DNA of 64,000 nucleotides from NCBI GenBank assembly GCA_029224185.1, contig CM055189.1, forward strand, positions 1,635,987 to 1,699,986, given 5' to 3'. Both the position numbers and the translations under genes were made by a program. Origin of the DNA: Karalla daura (taxonomy: Eukaryota > Chordata > Actinopteri > Chaetodontiformes > Leiognathidae). Of the stretch, positions 1 to 13,308 are shown one piece after another (position 1 is the stretch's first letter; each line of letters opens with the position of its first letter). The notes under the pieces are model-generated. The model searched no databases and had not been told where the DNA came from. It worked only from the letters and a program-made list of their open reading frames with translations.

Positions 1-66
1 TGAAATATAAGTGGTAGTAGTAGTAGTAATATCAGTAGTAGTAGTAGTAGTAGTAGTAGTAATATC

Positions 67-100
<34 letters not shown>

Positions 101-156
101 TTAGAAGCAGTAGTAGTAGTTGAAATATAAGTGGTAGTAGTAGTAGTAGTAATATC

Positions 157-188
<32 letters not shown>

Positions 189-260
189 TGTTAGAAGCAG
201 TAGTAGTAGTTGAAATATAAGTGGTAGTAGTAGTAGTAATATCAGTAGTAGTAGTAGCAG
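1..260. repeat. (AGT)n array with higher-order units
   Basis: Trinucleotide repeat organised in larger units that each begin TGAAATATAAGTGG, starting at 1, 121 and 211 (120- and 90-bp periods). The array reaches the left edge. Confidence 0.9.
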
Positions 261-537
261 TGTGTATACAGTTTGTGTATCTATACATGTGTATGTGTGT
301 CACCGTCACTCTGGCTTCATTCATAATTCCCAGCTGGTGGCTGTCTGCTCTCTCCAGTCAGAGCAGTAACTGGAACCATGACCTCCAGACTGACTGGGAG
401 CCTACTGAGAGCCTACTGGGAGGCCTACTGGGAGGCCTTCTGGGAGAGTCCAGTGGGACATGGAACACACTGCTGCGTACGGACTCAGACCTCCAGACAT
501 AAACACGCCACAGACAGGCCAGCGAAAAACTGACGGC

Positions 538-665
538 CTGGGGAGGAGGACGCTGTCTGAGGACGACGCAGTCTGAGGAGGACACTGTCTGAGGAGGACG
601 CTGTCCAGAGGAGGACGCCGTCCAGAGGAGGACGCCGTCCAGAGGAGGACACTGTCCAGAGGACC
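538..665. repeat. GAGGAGGACGCTGTC minisatellite
   Basis: Imperfect tandem copies of a roughly 18-bp unit (GAGGAGGACGCTGTCCA) with small substitutions. Confidence 0.8.
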
Positions 666-899
666 ACCTCCATATTTCACAAGCACGCTGTGTGTGAAAA
701 ACAGAAAGAAAACCAAACAAACAAACAGGAAGTGGCAGCCGGACCTGCAGCTGGGCGGCTGCTTGGCTGCGTGGCCTGGATTCATGTGTTCACGCACACG
801 CGAGCGTGTTGACGTGGATGCGTTGTGTCAGCCGAGGCCGAGCGTCTGAATAATGAACGTGTTTCCAGGCATGACTCCATAGCTCTACAGCCCTGACTC

Positions 900-942
<43 letters not shown>

Positions 943-1269
943 TGCCCGGATACAGACACATCCTCCTCCAGTCACCGTGTTACTCCGTCACACATGTGGG
1001 GTGTGTGCAGATGTGTGTGCAGATGTGTGTGTCTGTGTGTGTGTGTTCTTCACGCCTCAGTGTTTGTGCAGTGATCTCATTGGCTGTCTGCTCCGTGCTT
1101 CATGCGCTGTGTTTCCATCAACCTGGAAACGTGAAAAACCTAAACGTCCCGCAAAAAGAAACTCACCAAAATGGGAAAAAAAAACTTGCCGAATCTGATC
1201 TTTTTTGCGGTTTCCTGAGTTGTTTTTTTTCCAGACGTGCTGATACAGAAGTTTATCTCAGAGGAGAGA

Positions 1270-1355
1270 CGGAGCGTGACCTGACGTAGGGGTCACATGA
1301 CCAGTTCCCTTCAGACCAGACGGACAGAGCAGGAGACTCAACTGTTTCTACATCT
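1270..1355 (-). mobile_element. family A dispersed repeat, partial inverted copy
   Basis: The reverse complement matches the family A core (ATGTAGAAACAGTTGAGTCT, GTCATGTGACCCCTACGTCA) seen at 25733, 29713 and 33931. The E-box palindrome is mutated in this copy. Confidence 0.8.
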
Positions 1356-2473
1356 GATTTTGAAAAATTAATGAATTCTGAATAATTAACGTCTCTTCCC
1401 TTCTCTGTCTAGCGTGATGAGAGTGTATGACAGTGAAGGGATGTCGAGGTTTTAGACTTTACGTTGAATCATGTCTCAAACAGCCTTCAGTGGTTAACAC
1501 CTGCAAGTAGCATCTGCATGTCATCACAAATGTAGAAATATCGGTTATTTATGCAAACACACCTATTACAGAATAGCATAGAATTGCTTTTGTATCAATC
1601 ATAAACTGTACAAAAATTTAAAAGGATAAGAATGACATAAAAGAAGAAGAAACCACGTTCTCGTACAATAGGGGAGAGGATGCAAGCTTAAAATATGAGT
1701 AAAGAGCTGAATGTGACGAGTGCAAATATTAATATCTATACGCTCTACAAATGTGAATATTCATGGGTGAGAAGAGTATGAATAACCTGAAGTTATTTCA
1801 CAGTTTACGTGCTGTGTCTGTGCTGAGAGGAGCAGGAGGAGAAGACACAACAAAAACACTGAGGATGAAACAGAAAACGAGCTTGTTTCATGTTTTACGT
1901 CTTAATTCATCCTTTTGTTTCTGTGGTTTGTGTTCTCTGACCGTCACGTCAGCAGCTGTGGCTCTGATGGTAGCGCCTGCAGCAGCAGCGGCGCCTCAGT
2001 GGACCAGTGGGTGGCACCATTAGCAGAGCACGGTTCGTTTCCCAGGCCTTTCAGAACGAGCTGTTAGCGGCTCATTCAGGCTGCACGTGCTTCTGTAGGC
2101 ACTGTGTGTGTGTGTGTGTGCGTGCGTGTGTGTGTGTGTGTGTGTGAGCACACGTTATGTTTGCATTCTTGCACATGTATTGTGGCGGCAGGATCAGTGC
2201 AGGCCATGTGACAGGCAGGGCGGCGGTGGACAGCGCGGGCGCTGCGTCAGCTCCTCTTCCTCAGGTCGTAGCGAGGCTCAGCCCGCAGAGAGGTCAGGGG
2301 TCAGGGGTCAGGAGTCAGGGGTCAGAGGTGTGTGATGTTTGTTTTATTGTTAGAACGTCTCTGCAGCAAACAACGTGTTTCAATCAGCAGTTTTTACTTC
2401 TGGGATATTCAGGTTTTTCTAGGTGTGATGGAAGCATGTGTTGCGAGGTGTTTGCATGTCCTGCTGCTCTGTG

Positions 2474-2475
<2 letters not shown>

Positions 2476-2520
<45 letters not shown>
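2476..2520. repeat. (TG)n microsatellite
   Basis: A pure TG run beginning just 9 bp downstream (minus sense) of the socs7 exon 6 donor. Confidence 0.95.
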
Positions 2521-2524
<4 letters not shown>

Positions 2525-2529
2525 CTCAC

Positions 2530-2698
2530 CCCGGTAGTGCTCCATGCGTGTGTGGTGCGTGACGCCCTGCGACCTGAAGCTCAGGCTCAGGATGTAGCGC
2601 GGGTCCGAGCTGTCCCGCACCAGGAACGACCCGTCCGGCTTCCCCTTCAGCTTCATCTCAGCGTCCTCCCAGTTCATGGGACCCCAGTACCAGCCACA
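2530..2698 (-). CDS. socs7: socs7 coding exon 6 (SH2 N-terminal half)
   Basis: Encodes [19 protein letters not shown], the FLVRDS phosphotyrosine-pocket motif, [11 protein letters not shown] and [11 protein letters not shown], nearly identical to mammalian SOCS7. The acceptor follows a C12 run (ccccttcag|TGTGG). The donor is CGGG|GTGAGA, directly followed by a (CA)n tract on this strand. Confidence 0.96.
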
Positions 2699-4156
2699 CT
2701 GAAGGGGGGGGGGGGTCACAGGTTACCCAGGAACACACACACACACGGGGTGGGGCGTAAAAACATGGCTTCAGTTGAGTGGGAAGAGACTGAGAGAGAG
2801 AGCTTTTATTTTATTCTGCTACTGTTCTTATTTCTATTGTACTTCTACTTATCTCTATGTTGTAGAGATGATGGATGGATGGATGGATGGATGGATGGAT
2901 GGATGGATGGATGGATGGATGGATGGATGGATGGATGGATGGATGGATGGATAGATGGATGGATGGATGGATGGATGGATGGATGGTTGATGGGTTTATA
3001 AAAGATTGAAGGATGTGGGATGATTTACAGATTGAGGATGGATGATGGTAGATAATGGATGTAAGGATGATTGATAGGAGGTTGTATAGAAGGATAGATA
3101 CTGTAGATGGATGGACGATGGGTGAATGACAGATGATGGATGATAGATGGATGGGTCATGGATGACAGATGATTGATGGATGATGGAGAGATGATGGATG
3201 GATGATGTATGGCTGATGTATGAATGATGGATGGATGATGGATGATGGATGATGGATGGATGATGGATGGATGATGAATGGATGCTGGATGGATGATGGA
3301 TGGATGGATGATGGATGGATGCAGAGGTCACTCACCTTCTCCAGCTCTCTCAGACTGGCAGTGAAGTTGCTGGCCTCCGACCGCCGCAGGGCGCAGAGCA
3401 CGGGGGGCGGGGCCTGTCTGGAAGGGGGCGGGGCATCTGCTGGAGACGGCGTGGAATGGGGGAGGGCGCGGAGGAAGGCGTCTAGACCGGGGGAGGGAAG
3501 AGCACAGGTTGGAGGAGCCACATTCACTTTTCCAAAGAACAGACACACTTTTAAGGGGGACTGAGAACGGTTGAGTATAAATATAAACCAATGAACTGAA
3601 CTCTACTATTGCTAACGTAGAAGCTATGGAACACTGGTTCCATCAGAAATGCCTCAGGGTTTGAGTCACAGTCCAATTTTATGTTCAAATTTGTGATTTT
3701 TAAAAAAAAAGTGTCTGAAAAGTGACGTGCCATCTATGAACTAGTGGTTACTAGTTATGGGTTGGTACGTACACATGGTGGAGAGAGACATCTACATCTG
3801 AGTGAAACCGTCAAACATCAGGCTGCAAACCTCTGTGCTCCTCCAGTCACGCCAAAACAACAATCCTACTTTATTTCTCTTTCCCTGTCGGCCCTGAATG
3901 TAGACCTGAGACCATAGAAAAACACTGTAGAAATACAGTTCTAGAGCCCGATACCAACCACAGATCCTCAGACAAACACACACTTTTTAGTTACAACATC
4001 ATGAGTTCACGTGAGGGTGGAACGGCAGGTGGAACGATGATCCCATAAATATGAGACAGGTTCAGTTCCAGGGTCAGTTTGCTCTCCCTTTGAGGTTTCT
4101 CCTCCCACAGTCCACCAACATGCATGTTTAGGCTGACTGGAGACTCTTTACTGCTT

Positions 4157-4216
<60 letters not shown>

Positions 4217-7200
4217 CCCTGTGGCACTGTGGAGGTACAAAGTGGATGAGATGATGGATGGATCTGGGTCAGTGAATCTTTTAGTCTTTGGATTTTTCTT
4301 TCACAAATGGGAATTAAAAAACAAGACACGATCAGGCATATGATGATTGTTTTGAAATACAGGAAATAAAATTCAGTGTCAAAACTTCTCTATTTGATTT
4401 AATACCAAATTACAATAACTGCACAAATGACTTTAAGCTTCACTTTGTAACAGTTTGACTCATTTTATGTTTGTTTTCTCCATTTATGACTCTCACACCT
4501 GACATTAACGAACCAGGTTCTCAGTCTGTCTGTTCATCCATCTGGCACCATGTGTGCAGCTCACTGTGAAGGGAAGGCGCGGCCTGATGATGTCACTTGC
4601 GGGCGACATACAAACGTCAGTGTTAATTCTTTCACGGTTTTGCCACTTTGTTTCACGCTGGAGAAAAAACACTTTGTTTTTCAATCTTATTTGTTGCATT
4701 CCAAAACAAACACTGATTTTTTGATCATTTCACGTTTCTAACCAGAAAATCCAATGAGCCAATGATCCAAAGATAAACTGATGAAAAGCTCATTTTTTGC
4801 ATCGATGGATTGCTTCGTTAGCTGCAGAGCGGTTTGGGGAAAAGGAAATGATAGCGGAGGTGGAGGAGGAGAGGTGGAGGTGAAGGAGGAGGAGGAGGTG
4901 AGGAGGAGGAGGAGGAGGCGTCTTACCGTTGAGGCTGAGACTGTGCTGGATGGTGGCGTGGGAGGGAGGAGGAGGAGGAGGGAGAGGCAGGGGGAGGGAC
5001 TGCAGGGAGGCGCCCACAACACTCACTAGGAAAGGCCCAGGCTGAGGCCCTGCTATGTCATCTGGAGGGAGGAGAGGAGAGGAGGAGAGGAGGAGGAGAG
5101 GTGGAGAGGAGGAAAGGAGAGGAGAGGAGAAGAAGAGGAGAGGAGAGGAGGAGGAGAGAGGAGGAGAGGAGGAGAGGAGGAGAGGTGGAGAGAAGAAGAG
5201 GATAGAGGAGAGAGGTGGAGAGGAGGAGGAGGAGGGAAGAGGAGAGAGAAGAGAGGAGAGGAGATGAAAGGAATGGATATAGACAGGAAAGGAGGAAAGC
5301 AAGAAAACAAAAAGAAAAGGAAAAAAGTGCAGAGACAGGAAGAAAGAGGGTGAGGGAAGAGAAAGAAAAGATAACGGAAAGATAGTTTCCAACCCATCAG
5401 ACCACCAAGTCTTCCTGTCTCGACCAATCAGATTCCTCCGTTTCTCTGGTCTGCTCAGAACATCCGCCCTCAACTAATCGCTTCAAAAACATCATCCGAA
5501 CCATCATCGATGTCCTTCATCCTCTGTGCCACAGAGCTCCATCCCTCACCACCACACACTCAATGTGTGGATCCATCCGCTGCTGAAAGTAGTCCCAGAG
5601 CTACAGGAACTCGGCCTCGGTTTTTTAACTTCTACACTCATTGTTTAAAATGGATTTCATGTCGTATATTTTATCAGATGCTGGGGCGGGGCTAAGTCAG
5701 AGGCTGTGGGCGTGGTTACATAGATGCGGGGGCGGGGCAAAGTCAGGGGCTATGGGCGTGGTTACATAGATGCTGGGGCGGGGCTAAGTCAGAGGCTGCG
5801 GGCGTGGCTACATAGATGCGGGGGCGGGGTTATCAAAAAAAAGAGGCATTATTATTTTCTTTCTCTTGATGCAAGAGAAAGTAATGAAACAGCGGCTACA
5901 GAAGTTAAACGACTATATTGGGACCAAATAAGTTCCTGACACTTTCACTCTTTCCTCTTTTTCATGTAAATAAATGTATTTTCTGAAGAGTTTTCACTAC
6001 ATGATGTAAATGTATGAATGTGTAATGAAGGGCTGTTGTTTCTAAGTCTGGCTGGTGTTTTTAGAAAGCAGCTGATGTCCTTAAAATGATGAGCCTTAAA
6101 ACAGGAGCAAACCGAAGAGATGGGAGGGAGCAGCTGGGGTTTCTCTGGCCTGGCACACATTGTTTCCATGTCTCTCTATAATCGATTGATTTCAAATTAA
6201 ATCTGTAGTTTGCTGCTGACCTTTCAAAGCTCCTCCAATCAGATTACAGCCTGTCTGAGTCTATTCCCAGCAACAAAAGGCAGAAGACAAATGAATATGT
6301 TTCTGACTGCGACCGAAACGCTTCCAGAGTTCCACTCAGACGGGACCGGCTGAAGCTCTGATAGCTTATCGCCGTCCGTCTGCAGGGACGGACCATTACT
6401 GTAAGGGGAAGAAAGACGGGATGGAGAGAGGAGGAGGAGGAGGAGGAGTACCTAACAAACTGAGACTCCGGCGTGGAGGCGGGGGAGGCGTGGGGGGGTG
6501 CGGTGTGTTCGCCCCTCGCCGCGAAATGTCCACATCCAGCAGAGAAACAGTCTCACCTGAGGGAGGAGAAAGAGGGCGGGGGGGGGGGGGATAGAGGGGT
6601 GAGACTCCATGTAAACAGACAGATATTTACATTTAATACTTAATATTATATATTGCTGTCTCAATGTAGTCTAATGTAGTCTAACGTAGTCTAACATAGT
6701 CTAGCGTAGTCGTTATCAGTGTTCAGTCTCAACCCTCCTCTGAGCAGCACTGTTCTGAATCAGAGGAGAGTCTTGTTCAAAGACCTGATCCTGGATCAGG
6801 TCGTATGTGGGACCAGCGTTAATCAGACTGGAATATTCCAGGCCGGCGTTAGAGGGAGGATCCATGGACACAACATTCTGATCTGAACCTGAATAGAGAG
6901 GACAGCCAGACTCACGGGTACAGAGCTTCAAACAAAACGATCTTTGAACAGAAAAAAGCAGAAGACGACGTTTCCAGAAGAATCTGCGTCCACACGGATG
7001 CGCTGAAAGCAAGTCAAAGCCCTGTCGTACACATGCCAGGCCTGTAGGTGGCACTGTGACACTGCCACACCACGCCACCGTTGGTGTTGTTGTTGTTGCG
7101 TCCAGCTGTGGTTGCTAGGTTACCAGTTACAGAGGCGGGGCCATGACATCATCGTTTCAGTTAGGGTCTGTCTTGGGGCAGCAGTAAGTGGAAGAAGCAG

Positions 7201-10200
7201 GCGAACAAGTGGAGGAGGAGGATACGTACTGGTCTGAACCAGTGGAGGAGGAGGACACGTACTGGTCTGAACCAGTGGAGGAGGAGGATACGTACTGGTC
7301 TGAACCAGGGGAGGAGGAGGATACGTACTGGTCTGAACCAGGGGAGGAGGAGGACACGTACTGGTCTGAACCAGTGGAGGAGGAGGACACGTACTGGTCT
7401 GAACCAGTGGAGGAGGAGGATACGTACTGGTCTGAACCAGTGGAGGAGGAGGACACGTACTGGTCTGAACCAGTGGAGGAGGAGGACACGTACTGGTCTG
7501 AACCAGTGGAGGAGGAGGACACGTACTGGTCTGAACCAGTGGAGGAGGAGGACACGTACTGGTCTGAACCAGTGGAGGAGGAGGACACGTACTGGTCTGA
7601 ACCAGTGGAGGAGGAGGACACGTACTGGTCTGAACCAGTGGAGGGGGAGGATACGTACTGGTCTGAACCAGTGGAGGAGGAGGATACGTACTGGTCTGAA
7701 CCAGTGGAGGAGGAGGATACGTACTGGTCTGAACCAGTGGAGGAGGATACGTACTAGGACACGTACTGGTCTGAACCAGTAGAGGAGGAGGATACGTACT
7801 ATCTGAACCAGTGGAGGAGGAGGACACGTACTGGTCTGAACCAGTGGAGGAGGAGGATACATACTGGTCTGAACCAGTGGAGGAGGTGGAGGATTGGAGG
7901 ATTGTGAGAAGCAGCTGTTGTGTTGCTACAAAGCAGAAGAACACTAGTGGCCACACTCCCCATGGTCCAGACAATGGAGGAGACCAGGAGAAGGAACAGG
8001 ATGAGAGGAGGAGTCAGATAAGAGGACTAGCCAGACCAGACCTGACCAGACCTGACCAGACCTGACCTGACCTGACCAGACCTGACCTGACCTGACCAGA
8101 CCAGACCTGACCTGACCAGACCTGACCAGACCAGACCTCACCTGACCAGACCAGACCTGACTGTGACTGTTACTGTTACTTTGAGTATCTGGAGCGAGGC
8201 TGATGCCGTGCCTGAGGACGGGGCCTCCCAGCCTCGTGGTGCTGAGTTGTTGTTGTGTCTGCTCGGAGCTGCAGAGCTCCATCAGTGCTGCAGCACAGCA
8301 GGATGTTTGTGGAGGATCACGCTCGTCTAATCAGCCTGAATCACTGCAATAAAGAGGAGCATCCCAGCGGTCTGACTGAGGCGCTGCACAGTCGCTGTTC
8401 ACCACGGTGAAAGCTGCAGTCAGGGATGGTTTCTGGCAGAGGAGGGAGGCAAAAAGCTAGATTCCTCCACCTACTCCTCCTCCACCTCCTCCTCCTCCTC
8501 CTCCTCCAGATGATGATGCTGGACCAGGCATCATGGCCAGTTGTGAAGCATCATGGGTAACTTCTGTGTCTGCATGCTTTCTGCCTAACTGGTCGTGAGC
8601 CCGAGCAGAACATGTGAACATGAACATGTGTTCATTAAACTATAAAAAGAAAGAAGAGTGGAGAAGGAGAAACTCCAGGAACCATGAGGCTGGGAGCAGG
8701 ACTCCAGCAGGACTCCAGCAGGATGCTCAGCTGAGCCCTGCAGATGTTGTGGAGGTTCTCCAGCAGTCAGCTGGATCATTCCCCCCAGCAGAGCTACAGC
8801 TCCTCGCTCCTCCTGACCCACGGCTCCTCGCCGCCACTTCCTGTCTCGTCCTCCTGGCTGCACCGGCCACAGTCCGAGTCTGACTCTATGGAGAAACTGT
8901 GGTGGAGCTCTGCTCTCTGTTCCCTGCTCCCAGGCTGAGGGAATGCTCTTATGAAGGAAGGAGAAAGGAGCGGACCTAAACCCTCCAGGTTTAGATATAA
9001 GGTTTAGAGGTTATGTAAGAGGCTCGCTGGGATAAGATATAAGTCATGACATCTGTTTTATGTTTTTTTATCAACTGCAAGAACAAATATGTTAATCTGA
9101 AAATCTGATACTAATAGCCTCTTTTTCTTAACTTATTAACATTTTCCTCTCAACTTATTACTGCCGTATTAGAATTACAGTTAATTTAGTCAGTATTACA
9201 GTTAGAATTATTGTTGTTGTTGAGGTTGTCAATGTTAATTTGTTTACTTTACTCTACAGTACTTACTTTTTACACATTACTTATTGTACTTATTTACTGT
9301 ACTGTATAAACCAAACAATTGATCGAGTTAACATGACAGTAATCGACAGATTGATCGACTACAAGAACAATCGTTGGTTGCACCATTGTTGATTAAAAAA
9401 AGCCCTTCAAAGTAAAAGCGATGCAGGTGCATTGTGTGTATGATGCACAATCATCTATGTGTGACTCTTTGTTTCCAGCTAACCTCATACATGGCCATAA
9501 AATGTGAAGCAGAAGGGCCAGGATCAGTCTGAGGTCAGTACATACAGCGTGTAATAAGGAGTCTCAGCTCATGCTCCCCTCCTCCTTCTTATAGTAATAC
9601 ATGTTACTGATCAAAACAGATCACATCTTCCAGATCACAGTCTGTTAAACTTTAATGTGATATATGCTGTAACTGCAAATGGAAACCCATAGAGAAGCGT
9701 TTGCCTATCTATTGATTTCTGCTATAGATGACTAGCAGCTAACAATCCAGTCTGAAGGGAGCAGAAAACAGCAAGACTGGATGGAAGGATGGATGGAGGG
9801 ATACATGGATGGATGGAGGTATGGATGGACGGAAGGAATGGATGGATGGATGCATGGATGGATGGATGGATGGATGGATTGATGGATAGATGGATAGATG
9901 GAGGCATGGATGGACGGAAGGAATTAAGGGGTGGATGGATGGATAGATGGAGGGATGGAGGGATGTAAGGATGGATGAATGGATGGCAGGATGGATGGAT
10001 GGAGGGATGAATGGAGAGATGGATGGATGGGGGTAAGGAATGGAGGGGCAGATGGATGGATGGAGACATGGATTTATGTAGGGCAGGGATGGATGGATGG
10101 AGGGAAGAAATCGAGAGATGGATGGATGGAGGGATGGAGGGATGGAGGGATGGAGGGATCAGAGGATCAGGACTCACCGGTGAAAGCAGAGAGGGAGGCG

Positions 10201-11713
10201 GGGGAGAAGGCACTGTGGGCCCTGGTCATTCTGGGCTGGCTGTGGCTGCAGGACATCACCATCATCATCACCATCATCATCATCATCCAGGCAGATGGAG
10301 GAAGAGGAGCCAGAGGGATGAAGAGAAAGAGAGAAGGAGGAGGCAGTTAACTCTTGAGTGCGAGGTGTGTGTCTGAGTGTGTGTGTCAGTACTTTAGGTC
10401 CTGCGGCTTCATCTTCCTCTTCCTCTTCCTGACCACATGTTTCTGTAATCACTGCCTCGCCTCAGCGAGGAACGGAGGGAGAGAGGAACAGGGGGATTGA
10501 TGGACGGACGGACAGAGAGATGGAGGGACAGAGAGATGGAGGGATGGAGGAACAGGGGAACAGAGAGATGGAGGGATGGAGGAACAGGGGATCAGAGAGA
10601 TGGAGGGATGGAGGAACAGGGGGACAGAGAGATGGAGGGATGGAGGAACAGGGGGGCAGAGGGACATGGGGATGGAGGGATAGAGGGACGGAGGGAGAGA
10701 GGGAGAGAGAGACAGGGCGATTGACGGACGGGAGGGATGGAGGGACGAGGGGATGGAGAGAGATAGCGACAGGGACGGGGGGATGGAGGGACAAAGGGAC
10801 AGAGAGATGGAGGGACAGAGGGACAGGGCTCATCTTTCTGACAGACCTCTGATGTTAACCAGCACTCTGTCAGGACTTTTTGTTTTGTTTTTCTGTTTGT
10901 TTTGTTTTTGTTTGTTTTTTTGCAGTTCACCGTAAAGGATGGAGTCAGTGTGAAATGGACAGACACACTTTGGCACATTTATATGGACATTAATATTCGG
11001 AATAAGACTAAGCTACTTAGGTAGCTAGCTAAGTTACCTTGCTAGCTAAGTTAGCTAGCTTAGCTAGCTAGCTACTGTAACAATAATCGATGAGTTGATG
11101 GTTTTTATGAAATTAAGTCTAGATTCTCTGATCTCAGCTACTTAATTGTCAATACTTTCTAGTTTCTTTCGTCTCTGTGGCAGAAAATTGAATGTTGATG
11201 ATGTTATTTTGTCCTTTGTGAAACAGTCATTAACAATGCTTACTGTTTTTGCACAATTCTGTAGAAACAAACGACTTAATGAGTTAGTTTAATGAGAAAG
11301 TAATCTTTGAAAATAATCCTTTGCATCGTGTTTACATGAGTAGCTTGTAGAATATTCCATTTATATTCTCATAATGATCTGATGAGACGTGTGGAAAGTA
11401 TGCAGAGAGATCTCTGTTTATGTGGCGGGGTTTTACTCAGTCTCCTCCTATTCTGGTAAAGATCTGACCGTAGTGGGAGTTGGACTGTGGATCATCTCCT
11501 TTATCTCCACCACAGATTAAAACACAGAGAGTCAAACGTAAACACGCAGCTGGTCCAAGCAAAGTCCAGCTCTTCAAGCAGATAAGTCCTGGAGCCCACT
11601 TCAGCAAATCAGCTGAGAGTACAACCACCTTCTATGTCTGACATGATAAACAACCAAATCTAGAGCGTCTCAGGTCTGTTGTGTTGCCCGCCATGGTGGA
11701 CGTGCTACACCTG

Positions 11714-11792
<79 letters not shown>

Positions 11793-13111
11793 TCTACTTA
11801 GAGCCTGAGTGTCATCTCCTCCTGAATGTTTGTTTATAGCATGAGTAATTAGGTAAGTGAACTAGTTTGGAAAACTTTCTACACTGGATTTCTCCTGGGA
11901 TGTGTGTATTTTCTCTGCTGCATCCATCCATCCATCCATACATCCATCCATACATCCATCCATACATCCATCCATCCATTCATCCTCTCACCCAGTTTGT
12001 TTGAAAAGATGGATGATGAATGATGTCACACTATGACTTTCACTTAATCATTTAATTAAGTTTGATGTCTTTCTACCTTTCTTTTTCTTTCATTTTTTGT
12101 CATGATTTTTTTTTGAGTATCATAAAGATGCACCCCCACAATCGAATTTTTATTTCATACTTTAAGTGTATCTCTTTCATTGAGGTGTTATTGTTATTTT
12201 CTCCATTTTGGGCAGATTTGAATAATGAAATGCACTACAAACTGGAGGCAGAACAAAGTGGAACATGCTGCATCTATATTTAATGTTTTAGGAACCCCCC
12301 CTCCCCAGTCATGTGACTTTTACAGTCCAGGATGTTGTGACTTCTTGTCTTCTTGTCCTTTTCATAAACAAGACCTCTGAGACTCAGGACCTTCACAGAC
12401 ACTCAGACACATTTCACTTTGTAGTCCCACACCTTCAGTGGGATGGCTTGTGATGTAGCTGGGATGTTTTTGACAGCTGATGGACTCTAACTATCCCTAA
12501 CTACCTAACTAACTATCTGCAGTGTACATGCCAAAATGTCAGGTCTCCATCTCTGTTTGGTTTTTAGGAGGACACATTTTGAATCTATTCTTCCATCATA
12601 TTTATCACTATTCTTTAGCACTGACCTAAGCCTGCTTATGTCAGGTTGCTGCTGACAAACTGAATCTCCTCAATGGTCAATGAAGTCGATTGATCTTTAC
12701 GTCTTTTTAAGTGAAAAAAGACAAAAGCAGTCGGACTTCTGTGTTTGTCTTGCCTCTCACCCAAAGGCAAAACGCTCCACATGAGAATGGAAACGTCTTT
12801 GTTTTTAAGGCAATCGAGACCTGGACGGAGGCGTGAGAAGAAAGGACGCCGCGTTAGCATGTTAGCATGTTAGCATCCTGGTGGGAACGAAGGCCAGCTC
12901 TGTGTCTAGAGTTCTCCAGGTATTCTGGGTCCCTCAATCAAACAATCAAAAACACTCTGGAGGTGTGATCTCAATGATGATATTAAAGATAAACAGAACA
13001 CATATAGGCCGTAGCGAGCCAAACTGAGCCCTACTATGTCAAAATATAAAATATATTGAAAACAGTACAGTGTCATCTCAGAGCAAGACTGCATGGAGCT
13101 TGGAGATCCGC

Positions 13112-13167
<56 letters not shown>

Positions 13168-13233
13168 TCCCACGTTACAAAAACATCTGAACAACTGGTC
13201 CTCGGTGTGAGTGAAATAGTAAATACTGTGTGT

Positions 13234-13308
<75 letters not shown>

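Larger units (their letters stand above)
661..2529. other. socs7 intronic sequence, no exon seen
   Basis: Holds (TG)n at 904-941 and 2103-2147, and a minus-strand family A dispersed repeat near 1270-1355. The rest is unremarkable AT-balanced DNA. I looked for the remaining SH2 and SOCS-box exons of socs7 on the minus strand and found none. Confidence 0.7.

Noticed and set aside
1..2529. Possible socs7 3' exons (SH2 end, SOCS box) in the left edge
   Set aside because: I looked for the expected LWCHPKF, FIKRAI and SOCS-box residues on the minus strand and found none; the exons must lie outside the window.
4790..5473. Ser/Leu/Pro-rich 227-codon minus frame around socs7 exon 4
   Set aside because: Only 4927-5061 is supported by homology and splice sites; the rest is translation of the CT-rich intron.
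7120..7974. Long open frames over the 33-bp array on both strands (DTYWSEP or [10 protein letters not shown] repeats)
   Set aside because: A 33-bp period keeps every stop-free frame open; no start context, no flanking exon structure.
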